The notes beneath the pieces were generated by a model. It was given only the letters and a program-made list of their open reading frames with translations. It did no database searches and was not told where the DNA came from. The position numbers and the translations under genes were made by a program. DNA of 64,000 nucleotides from Deminuibacter sp966424055 (GTDB lineage: Bacteria; Bacteroidota; Bacteroidia; Chitinophagales; Chitinophagaceae): positions 1 to 64,000 of the forward strand of contig CBJLMB010000033.1 in NCBI GenBank assembly GCA_966424055.1. The letters run 5' to 3'. Positions 47,495 to 55,203 of this stretch are shown here, piece after piece; within the stretch, counting starts at the first letter, position 1; each line of letters opens with the position of its first letter.

Positions 47495-47776
47495 ATGTGC
47501 GGCGATTCTTTGCAGGATATATTTGAGCCAGGCCTAAAATTCAATGCCGTACATCTTGCAGGTGCCAAGCAGGCTTTAGCGCATGCCGCTGCGCCAGGCA
47601 GCTTCGTGCGATCTGGCAAAGAGGTATTTCTTTCTACCGACATTATTCATAACCAATTGCTATCGGACGAATGCTATTTTCGATCGGACTATTGGTCCCA
47701 TCCGGCGAACCGCTTCCTGGCAATAGCTTTCAGCTGGCTAAACGATTTTTTGAAAACTCTTCACGAAACTGCTTAG
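47495..47776 (+). pseudogene. Unrecognised gene fragment, related to a fragment at 54724
   Basis: An open stretch encodes LKFNAVHLAGAKQALAHAAA, then PGSFVRSGKEVFLSTDI and SHPANRFLAIAFSWLNDF. I do not recognise the family. The middle resembles the fragment at 54724-54867 (QAMEHADSFGSFVAKGKDVV) at protein and DNA level, so both may be pieces of the same kind of lost gene. The 3' end overlaps the AraC gene on the other strand. Confidence 0.3.
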
Positions 47777-48620
47777 GCGACTTACCATGCAGCTTTGTAA
47801 ATATTCTTGTAAAATAGGCGGTGTCATCAAAGCCCAAGTGATGTGCAATTTCTTTTATGGTGAGATCGCTATGGTAAAGAGATCGTTTTGCTTGTTGGAT
47901 GATCTCCAGATGAATCCAATAGCTTACTGGATTACCTGTCGTTGTTTTAATACAGCCATTAAGGTAATTTAGTGATATATTCATCTCTTTGGCATAATAA
48001 ATTGGGCTTTTTTGTATTTGCCAGTCTCTTCTTAAAAGCTCATAAAACTGCTGTGTGATCTGAAATTGCCGATTATCGATATTTCTCTTGCTAATGCTAT
48101 TATTCAAATATTCATTAGCAAAAAGTGCTAAATAGCCGTTGGCTAAATGTCTTTGAATATCGAATGAGTCTGGTATCGATAATCGTATTTTATGCAAAAT
48201 ATCTATCAATGAGCTTAGCTTTTCAATAACATCAAATGACACAGTTATGGGAACTGGATTAAAAATCTCTCTTTCGAGTACATTACTCAACTGCCTGTCA
48301 ATAATTGTAGCGTCAATAAGCAGTAACCATCCTTTAAGACCAGTAAATAATGTTGTATACCTAAGTTGTGTGGGAAGAAAATAAAATAAACTGGGACCTT
48401 CCATAACAATCTCGTCAAAGTCTATCCAATTGTAAAATTTTCCTTCCTGAAGAAGGATAAATACAAAATAATCAGACATGTGCGGGAGTGATATATCAAA
48501 TCCCTTTGTCCCAGTGAATTCATCTGGCAGTGATATCTCTGTATAAGGGAAAGTAACAATAGCTACCTTAAAAAATTCCCGGATTTTGTATGTTGGAATA
48601 GGATTCGAACGAATAGCCAT
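47730..48620 (-). CDS. AraC-family transcriptional regulator
   Basis: This 296-residue protein has an N-terminal cupin-like region (about 20-150) and a C-terminal double helix-turn-helix: YYAKEMNISLNYLNGCIKTT, TIKEIAHHLGFDDTAYFTRI, FTKLHGKSPKQFREEF. Adjacent genes do not reveal a target. The fragment at 40314 is a degraded relative of the same type. Confidence 0.9.
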   Translation of the reverse strand: MAIRSNPIPTYKIREFFKVAIVTFPYTEISLPDEFTGTKGFDISLPHMSDYFVFILLQEGKFYNWIDFDEIVMEGPSLFYFLPTQLRYTTLFTGLKGWLLLIDATIIDRQLSNVLEREIFNPVPITVSFDVIEKLSSLIDILHKIRLSIPDSFDIQRHLANGYLALFANEYLNNSISKRNIDNRQFQITQQFYELLRRDWQIQKSPIYYAKEMNISLNYLNGCIKTTTGNPVSYWIHLEIIQQAKRSLYHSDLTIKEIAHHLGFDDTAYFTRIFTKLHGKSPKQFREEFSKNRLAS

Positions 48621-49023
48621 TGATCAAATTTTGGGTTGGGTACTTTACTGCTAAAGTACTTATATCTTTGATTGTATTATTTATGAATATATGTAAAGCT
48701 TAGCTATTTAATTAGGCTTTAACCCGACACAAAATAATAAAAGCCTGCTGCATCAACGGTAGGCTTTTATTCAAAAAATTCGAAAGCATTGATCTGGTAG
48801 TTGATATGAGCAAAAAAGAACAAAACAACAGGTAGTTTGCTAGCTTAAAATTTTGTATAAAGCATCTTAAAAATGTATTAAAGAATGTTGTGAACCTCCG
48901 AGAGCCCGTGCAAAAAACTCACATTGATGGATAAATGAAGCATGGAAACATTGATGCAAATAGGGGAACCAATCACTTTAAAAAGCCAGATAGGGACTAT
49001 GTTTTAGGGGTGACAAGCAGCAA
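48621..49023. other. Gene-free stretch with one hairpin
   Basis: No gene seen. A perfect 10-bp inverted repeat, ATAAAAGCCT (48737-48746) with AGGCTTTTAT (48761-48770) and a 14-base loop, looks like an old terminator but has only a short T run. A few short open frames show no family features. Confidence 0.4.
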
Positions 49024-49161
49024 ATGCAATTCTTTTCACTGGAAGAGACGCTTTCAGGGCATTCATGGGCAAGGGCGATCGATATATTTGTTGATCTTCT
49101 TCCATTACAATTTATAAAACATGATCATCAATCGGTAGAACAAGCTTTGATAGATGCATAA
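49024..49161 (+). pseudogene. Possible N-terminal scrap of an IS1182-like transposase
   Basis: A 45-codon frame gives FSLEETLSGHSWARAIDIFV, then DLLPLQFIKHD. The spacing of I-D-x-F-V-D-x-L-x-L resembles the N terminus of IS1182-type transposases (VRxIDxFVDxLDL). Nothing further of a transposase is found. The match is short and uncertain. Confidence 0.3.
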
Positions 49162-49253
49162 AGAAATTGTTCTGACAAACATTGGCAAACTCAAATACCC
49201 AACTAAGGCAAATCAGTCAAATGAGCATCACCCTGAGCTAGACCAGAGCCCAT

Positions 49254-50108
49254 CTATTGATACCTCAAATTCCTGGGATGGAAGCTCCACAAGAAATGTC
49301 CCTTAGCGGTGGTACCAAGATGAATAACATATTCTTTTACTAAACTATTGAAATCACCGAAGTTGGGCAATTGAGATCTTAGATTGATGAATTCATCTAC
49401 AACAGCATTATGCATGTCAGCGACTTTCTCATAGGCTAAATCCCTTGTGCAGTTTTGCTCTTTCTCAATAATCAGCACCATATTCGAAGCTTCATTGTTC
49501 TCAAACTCTTTTCTTGCAGAAAAACATTCATTACTCCAAGCAGTCATTCTAATACTGCATAATCTTAATTTTTTGATTATAGGATGATTGAAAATGTGTA
49601 ACGGTAAATTGAAGCCTGTAGATATTTCTATAAGATCAAGGACTGCATCCATAGCTGAAACTTTATCACGAAATAATATGTATTCTTCGAACGGCATATA
49701 CTTCACTTCTTTATTATAACTATAATGCCTTTCTGTTAGCATAGCTTCCAAACAGACAGTTATGTCATTTTCAAAGCGGCTCATCCATGCTGGCGTTGCG
49801 AACTGTGATATTTCCTTTCTAAAGACAACCATTTGTTGCAATATTGCACTATCGCTCGATACCGGCCTTGCGCCACGGAATATCGCAATCATACGATGAG
49901 CAATCTTTTCAAGCTCATCCAATGGGTAAGGGCCATAAAAATCATCATAGAGTAAAGTCCAGATCAGCCATCTGGCCAGTGGAATAAGTCTTTCCCAGCT
50001 TGCAGTTGGGTAAAAATATGCGGCAAGATACCCAACATTTGCAGCTTTTGCCTTCTCTTTAAAAGCGCTTGTCAAACAGTCATGCTCATCAATCCATTTT
50101 GACACCAA
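49254..50108 (-). CDS. Class I terpene synthase 1, apparently frameshifted at its 5' end
   Basis: The open part (284 residues from a TTG at 50108) holds the terpene cyclase core: Asp pair D55-D56 in LLYDDFYGP, pyrophosphate-sensor Arg147, and the NSE triad Asn193/Ser197/Glu201 in SNECFSARKE, exactly 46 residues after that Arg; it ends NLRYQ with the Arg-Tyr pair. These bind Mg2+ and diphosphate and start cyclisation of GPP, FPP or GGPP. The Asp motif lacks a third acid. Upstream of the TTG the same frame still encodes IPIPSALNPHSEAINE, a conserved N terminus, but directly after an in-frame TAA. An ATG at 50182 opens METSTYN one frame off; a single added base at 50160-50163 would join them into about 309 residues. 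It may be a real pseudogene, a sequencing error, or a gene using a weak start. Confidence 0.8.
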   Translation of the reverse strand: MVSKWIDEHDCLTSAFKEKAKAANVGYLAAYFYPTASWERLIPLARWLIWTLLYDDFYGPYPLDELEKIAHRMIAIFRGARPVSSDSAILQQMVVFRKEISQFATPAWMSRFENDITVCLEAMLTERHYSYNKEVKYMPFEEYILFRDKVSAMDAVLDLIEISTGFNLPLHIFNHPIIKKLRLCSIRMTAWSNECFSARKEFENNEASNMVLIIEKEQNCTRDLAYEKVADMHNAVVDEFINLRSQLPNFGDFNSLVKEYVIHLGTTAKGHFLWSFHPRNLRYQ

Positions 50109-50182
50109 TTCATTAATGGCCTCACTATGGGGATTTAGTGCCGATGGGATGGGTATTTCAAATTATAAGTTGAGGTTTCCAT

Positions 50183-50758
50183 ATAAGCTATTTGAGGAAT
50201 GTTGAAAGGATATGATATACCATATACCTTTATGTGGTGCTATTTGACTTTAATAACCCTAACTGCCAGAACCTTCAGCATATTGCATTAGAGAATGGAG
50301 AGCTCTACATCAACTATTAAGATTCTTTTCTATCTTTCTTTTAATTGTTCCTCAGCTATTAGGGTGTAAGTACCGGAAGAATATAATTGGAATAAGCTGT
50401 TAAAAGTATATCAACAAAAATACTCAAGCTTCAGCGCTAATGATCGAATTGTAAGTTATATGCTTTAACTCTACTTTCTATATTCATTTTGTTCACATAA
50501 AGAAATATTTCCAGAATGCTTTGGTAATAGCTTCAGGGCAGGTAATTGCTAACGCTAATTCTTGAAGCCAAAGTTGGGGAGCCGACACTATCTGGTCATT
50601 GCTTAATCCAGCTGTTCCAAATGATTTTGCAGCAGGGAATGGCCAGAGGTTCATCATCCACCAGCAGGCAGCAGATCTATTCCTGGCAATATTCTGTTTG
50701 AATATGAATAGAGTAGTGGGGGCTTCACTGCTTGAGAATGATGTGGTGCCAATGCCTG
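50183..50758. other. Gap between terpene synthases 1 and 2
   Basis: This 576-bp AT-rich stretch has no convincing gene. A 74-codon + strand frame at 50599-50823 ends in CPGVCHGNGM but runs antisense into the coding end of synthase 2 and lacks a leader motif, so it is not called. Confidence 0.4.
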
Positions 50759-51721
50759 CTAGTCTTTTTGGCTATGGAACAGTTGGTGCCTGCCCTGGTG
50801 TATGTCATGGTAACGGGATGTAAGTTTCGCCCATTCAAAATATCCCGCTGTCCAATAGGTAGCTAATTTACACATTAGTTTTGCATTAGCAGAGAGCTGA
50901 TCATTGATCTCTATTTCTTGAACAAGTCGCAAAACAATATCTCTTTCCTGGTGATAACGTTCCAGCAGCTCAACTTTGAAGTCCTCGGGATGACTTAATT
51001 TCCCTTTCGCCAGTATGTATTGAAGATTAACCCTATTATTTTCAGCTATATCTTTCTGAATTGAAATTAGATCGTTTTGCAGCCAGCCTGCCGTCACACA
51101 GTGATAGAATATAGCTTCTACTAATGGGTGCTCCAACTCGCCATCTGTAATATTTAAACCGTATTCATATTCATATAAGATGATCACTGGGTATACAGTG
51201 ATGTCATGTGATCTCAATTCATAATATTGCTCAATAGAAATAGGCCCTTTGACCAACAATTCCCTAAGCGTAATAATAGCATCTATTGTACGGTAATAGT
51301 AGTTCGACATCCTCTTTTTGGTGCCAGGAAGCATACCTGCCAGTGAATTCATTGCATCGGCCCACATGGGATATTGCTCACGTTGCACATCAGCTGCTAT
51401 TTCCCGGGCTTCCCTAAACCTGCCCTGGGAACAGAGTGCCTCAAGTATATCATCAAGCGTGCCCATAACGTAGTAACATTTGCAAATGCCTTTCAGAACA
51501 ATCCCTGATCCATAAGGGTGGCACAATGAGCAAAATAACGAAACGTTCCATGTAATAAACTTATTTAGCTCTTCATTGTCAGATCTGCTAGCCCAGCCGT
51601 CAATCGTTGTGCGTAGTTGTTCGTGATGCGGGTTAAGACTATGAGGAAATGACCATTCATCCCGGAGATAGGCAATCAGCCCGGCTTGGCTCAAAGTTAA
51701 CAAGGAGGTATAATCTTTCAT
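50759..51721 (-). CDS. Class I terpene synthase 2
   Basis: The protein has 320 residues from ATG 51721. The longer frame to 51799 adds a hydrophobic stretch unlike the family, so the internal ATG is preferred. Conserved parts are FPHSLNPHHE (about 25-34), canonical Asp-rich motif DDILE (D90, D91, E94), Arg170, and the NSE-type triad Asn216/Ser220/Asp224 in NDLISIQKD, again exactly 46 residues after Arg170. The last acid is Asp instead of the usual Glu. The Arg-Tyr pair (about R303-Y304) follows 87 residues later. All class I cyclase elements are present, so it is probably active on a prenyl diphosphate; the product cannot be predicted. It has the same strand as synthase 1, but 576 bp or more separates them. 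Confidence 0.88.
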   Translation of the reverse strand: MKDYTSLLTLSQAGLIAYLRDEWSFPHSLNPHHEQLRTTIDGWASRSDNEELNKFITWNVSLFCSLCHPYGSGIVLKGICKCYYVMGTLDDILEALCSQGRFREAREIAADVQREQYPMWADAMNSLAGMLPGTKKRMSNYYYRTIDAIITLRELLVKGPISIEQYYELRSHDITVYPVIILYEYEYGLNITDGELEHPLVEAIFYHCVTAGWLQNDLISIQKDIAENNRVNLQYILAKGKLSHPEDFKVELLERYHQERDIVLRLVQEIEINDQLSANAKLMCKLATYWTAGYFEWAKLTSRYHDIHQGRHQLFHSQKD

Positions 51722-52580
51722 AAGAAACCTTTTTTTTGAAAAATACCATGCGTGCGGGACTAAGCTTTGATAGAATAAATACAGAAAGAAGAAAAGCAAT
51801 TGAATCTACCTATTTTCATGCTGCAGTTCTTATTCATTTTGTTCACGAGGATGCGCTGATTTTAGTATTGCTCTATTTGCAACAGACGCAAAAGATTGGT
51901 AAGAACTAACCTGCATTTTCCCTTTAGGTGCTGCCCTTTCTTATTGTTGCTCTTCAGGAAATCTTGCGAATGAAATACAGCTGGGTAAGATGGCTGCTAA
52001 AACAAACACATTCATTGAATTGTCTTTACGAATGATTTCGAAAGTAAGATACCAGGTAAGGAAACGGCAGGAACAGGAACTGCATATGTAGAGTAAACAA
52101 AATGGTCGTATTTCATGAAAAACACTTTACTGCTGTATTTCCACACGTGTTAAAAAGGTTTTCGCATTTTGCTGGAAAAAACCGAAAGAATGCCCGCTGA
52201 TCGGTAGGGTGCGCATGTTCCATCTTGCTATTGAGGCATGGATGACCCTTTTAACATACCAGATGCCAGGAGCATCGCATGCCGTATCCATCCGGATAAC
52301 AGCACTTCACTAACTGTGGCACAGGCTATTTTGTTGATTCAATACTCGCAAATGGAATGGTGATCAGGTGAACAGAATGAACATAAATAGTGGCGGCAAA
52401 ATATATACATTTAATTATTCTTATTCTTGTTGTTTTTATTAGTATATCCACAGATCATTAATTAGCCTGGATTTCAAGCTCGAAACAAACGAACAGCTAC
52501 TTTCCCTTGTTGGTAATAGTTTAAAAATTTGGCAATAAATAGTTTCTTCTACATTTTTCTTAACTCAAAATTTAAATGTC
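51722..52580. other. Gene-poor stretch upstream of synthase 2 and the lanthipeptide gene
   Basis: This 859-bp stretch has no intact gene. The frame 51912-52091 reads FPLGAALSYCCSSGNLANEI and recalls the heme-binding loop of cytochrome P450 (FxxGxxxCxGxxLAxxE), but is degenerate. A TTG at about 52508 followed by an AT-rich TTTG block near 52531 could be a weak promoter for the lanthipeptide gene. Confidence 0.35.
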
Positions 52581-52739
52581 ATGAAAAAGAAACTCACCAC
52601 CAGAAGAAAATTACTGCTGAACAAATTAACAATCAGCAAACTAACATCTTCTCCCTCTCTCCAAGAACAGGAACGTGACCAAGTAGGCTATTCAATTGAA
52701 TCAGTACTAATTTGTCCAACGTCCACATGTGCTAAATAA
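52581..52739 (+). CDS. Probable class I lanthipeptide precursor peptide (LanA-like)
   Basis: This 52-residue peptide is read from ATG 52581. The leader has KKKLTTRRKLLLNKLTISKL, which matches the Bacteroidota class I lanthipeptide leader motif K-L-x-L-N-K-x-T-I-x-x-L (residues 10-21), normally recognised by a LanB dehydratase. The C-terminal core (about 36-52) is GYSIESVLICPTSTCAK, with two Cys (45, 50) and Ser/Thr (38, 41, 47, 48, 49) able to form lanthionine rings. A strong terminator lies downstream at 52936. No LanB, LanC, protease or exporter is present in the window, so maturation would need enzymes from elsewhere. Precursors far from their enzymes are known in Chitinophaga. It was found by reading, being too short for ordinary gene calling. 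Confidence 0.7.
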   Translation: MKKKLTTRRKLLLNKLTISKLTSSPSLQEQERDQVGYSIESVLICPTSTCAK

Positions 52740-52778
52740 ACTGGAAATGAGCCCTGGAAAATGAAGACCGGGACTTAA

Positions 52779-52946
52779 TCCGTTATTTCAGCTACGCAAG
52801 AAGATCATGGTTTTGAATCAGCGGGTGGGGACAATTCATCCGATTTTACAGATGAGGATCTTTGCGGCCCTTCTTCATCGATGTTTGTTGGAATGAACCA
52901 TGTTTTTACATATCACGCCTTTGCATTCAATTTACAAATGCCCTGA
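52779..52946 (+). pseudogene. Open stretch resembling a leaderless second precursor core
   Basis: A 55-codon frame without a start codon follows a stop. It reads SATQEDHGFESAGGDNSSDF, then TDEDLCGPSSSMFVGMNHVF, and ends at a stop inside the terminator stem. The Ser/Thr/Gly-rich part with one Cys looks like a RiPP core region, and it lies between the precursor gene and its terminator. With no leader and a single Cys it may be a decayed second precursor, or noise. Confidence 0.25.
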
Positions 52947-52970
52947 AGTGCTATCTGCTTCAGGGCATTT
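52936..52970 (+). terminator. Strong hairpin terminator after the lanthipeptide precursor
   Basis: A perfect 13-bp stem (AAATGCCCTGAAG at 52936-52948 with CTTCAGGGCATTT at 52958-52970) has a 9-base loop. The arm ends in TTT; the bases beyond are not a long T run. It is 197 bp after the precursor stop codon and supports a real transcript there. Confidence 0.65.
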
Positions 52971-53762
52971 AATGACCAGATGCCAGACTATAAAGCAAGT
53001 TAATAGCTCATTGGAATTACTTAAACTGTTGGGCCTTGCTGTATGAATTCCGGATTAGCTTGTTAATGGAGCTGGCAGCGACAAAGCAGTCAAAGAGAAG
53101 ATAAAATAAAATATGTCCTTCATGCAAACATTGGTAATGGGCGATTTGTCTATACAATAGCTGATAGATTCACCAATGCTCTGTTGCTGCGAACTACTGC
53201 CGATTTTAAATTGTCAGGGATGATCGCCGCAGGGCAACATGAATTACCAGCTCTCCGACCTGTTGCTTGCCCTCTAAATCTGACAGGCCTTTCATTTCTT
53301 AATAATGGATACTTAAGAAGTATCTTGTAAACCCATTTGTAAACGCTGTATCTGGAAACTACGGCGTAACGAGGGCATTGCTATCCTAAAGGGTCTCATA
53401 ACCTAACCCAAAAGATACTCTGGACTGGGGCTGGGTCCCTTTAGCCTCAACTGGAATAATAGGAAAAAAGATTAGCATCAACTAGATCAATAGCCTTCAA
53501 AAAATATTTCTGGCATACATATTTTTCCTATAGTATTTTCATCAGTATCTCAATACTGATTTTTGTTTTATCTGTTGCCAGGAATTTCACTAATAGTGGC
53601 CATTTTACTGCCATGATCTCCACTAATTTTTTCCCCAATTTAGCGCCGAAGGCTTACAATTAGCATTCTTACATTGAACAAAATGAATGTTCACAAGATG
53701 AGTTATCAGATGTATTTTCAATAATTATCCCCTTTACATATTCTGAACCTCCAAACACACTT
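52971..53762. other. Gene-poor stretch upstream of terpene synthase 3
   Basis: No gene recognised. A hairpin terminator lies at 53541-53570 (separate entry). The sequence carries many stops in all frames and looks decayed. Confidence 0.45.
53541..53570 (+). terminator. Intrinsic terminator without an obvious gene
   Basis: ATCAGTAT (53541-53548) and ATACTGAT (53553-53560) form a perfect 8-bp stem with loop CTCA, followed by TTTTGTTTTA. It has the form of a working + strand terminator, yet no gene is recognisable upstream between 52971 and 53540. It could end a small RNA or be left from a lost gene. Confidence 0.6.
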
Positions 53763-54680
53763 ATGGATGCGAACATTCCCATAAAGCCGAATTGTCCATT
53801 TCCGCGCTTAATTAGCCCATACAAAGATTTATTAAGAGAGAAGCTTAGGGAATGGATTAATGAATATGACTGTCTCACTGAAAAACAACGAACAAAGTTA
53901 ATCAATATCGCTATAGAATCTATGACGGCTTACTGGTACCCCAAGGGTAGTTTAGGTATCCTATTACTGCTTAACAGGTACTTTCTCTGGGCCTTTGCGT
54001 TCGATGACGCTTATTCATATAATAGCGACGAGGAATTGAAAATAATAATAGAAAGATCTCTGAAAATACTAAATGGAGCAACCCTTCTGCCTGGTGACAA
54101 TGTGTTTTATCGACATTTGTTCATAATTGCCAGCGAGCTTGTAACGATGATGCCCCGGCATTGGAAAATGCGTTTTATAACTCATGTACAAGAGTTCCTG
54201 GAAGGTCATCTACTCGAACGCCCATTTACTCAAGCTATGCGTGTTCCATCAATGGAAGAATATATAACCATTCGGCAACGGTCGATCGCAGTAGAACAAA
54301 TGATAGACCTTGGAGAGCCAGCTATCAACAAGATACTTCCTGCCGCCGTCTTTGAACACTCATATGTAAAAAAAATTAGGGCATTGGCCTGCCGAATACT
54401 TATGTGGAGCAATGATTATTATTCATTACAAAAAGAAGTTAGTGATAATGATGTTATGAATATTATACTCGTATTGGAAAAACACAACGGATACTCCCGT
54501 GAGGAAGCAATCGCATACGTGTTACGTAAATATCAGGAAGATATAGGTAATTTTATTGAACTTGAAAAACAGAGACCGGATATCGACGGGTACAATCAGA
54601 GTGTTACCGACCAGATTACAATAGTTAAATATATAATAGCCGGGGACTTGGCTTGGTATGAGCACACCGGGAGATACTAA
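53763..54680 (+). CDS. Class I terpene synthase 3
   Basis: This 305-residue protein has the N-terminal CPFPRLISPY (about 11-20, matching the IPIPSALNPH-type motif of synthase 1), Asp pair D81-D82 in FAFDDAYSYN without a third acid, Arg171, and a fully canonical NSE triad Asn217/Ser221/Glu225 in NDYYSLQKE, exactly 46 residues after Arg171. It ends HTGRY, the conserved Arg-Tyr pair, 87 residues after the triad. The length is normal for bacterial class I cyclases. It aligns best with synthase 1 (WINEYDCLTE versus WIDEHDCLTS). It lies on the opposite strand to the other two. Substrate size (C10, C15 or C20) is not readable from sequence. Confidence 0.9.
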   Translation: MDANIPIKPNCPFPRLISPYKDLLREKLREWINEYDCLTEKQRTKLINIAIESMTAYWYPKGSLGILLLLNRYFLWAFAFDDAYSYNSDEELKIIIERSLKILNGATLLPGDNVFYRHLFIIASELVTMMPRHWKMRFITHVQEFLEGHLLERPFTQAMRVPSMEEYITIRQRSIAVEQMIDLGEPAINKILPAAVFEHSYVKKIRALACRILMWSNDYYSLQKEVSDNDVMNIILVLEKHNGYSREEAIAYVLRKYQEDIGNFIELEKQRPDIDGYNQSVTDQITIVKYIIAGDLAWYEHTGRY

Positions 54681-55203
54681 CATCTCCAAATTAGTAACGA
54701 ATCTGATATAATAAATCACTATAAAGTTCTCAAGCTGCCCGCCCATACACTACTCAGATACTTATACGAACAGGCTATGGAGCATGCTGATTCTTTTGGC
54801 AGCTTCGTGGCTAAGGGCAAAGATGTAGTCTTCCGAATTGCTGATGACTGGATGTTGTTTTCAACCAAATTATCATCAATTTTCAGTTTCTCATATTTTG
54901 TATGGGGTGATAGGCGGCTCCATCGTTCAATATAGCCTTTGCCGAGCGAGCGTCCTGATCACATTGCTCCTCTTACCAGCGCTTACCCCGCCATCGAGCC
55001 TGATTAATAAAGTAGGTAAATTCTTATTAACATGATCCAAAGGCGATAAGCCAAATTGTGGGGGCATGTATGCAAATCCCTGAAGCTTGTAAGTAAATCA
55101 AGGAATGCGCTACCTGTTCAATCAGTAGAGATAGTAATATTCAATATAGCACATAAAGATTTTGCCGGCTACCGCGGCGCGAGTGGCATCCTTCCGGCCG
55201 GCC
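54681..55203. other. Gap after terpene synthase 3, with an unrecognised gene fragment
   Basis: The frame 54724-54867 reads VLKLPAHTLLRYLYEQAMEH, ADSFGSFVAKGKDVV and FRIADDWMLFS. It has no start codon, resembles the fragment at 47495, and belongs to no family I recognise. The remainder shows nothing. Confidence 0.35.

Noticed and set aside
50599..50823. 74-codon + frame ending CPGVCHGNGM as a second peptide precursor
   Set aside because: Its Cys-rich end is antisense to the coding end of terpene synthase 2 and it lacks a lanthipeptide leader.
51722..51799. Longer start for terpene synthase 2 adding a hydrophobic MLFFFLYLFYQ segment
   Set aside because: Class I bacterial cyclases are cytosolic without such a segment, and the ATG at 51721 gives the normal N terminus.
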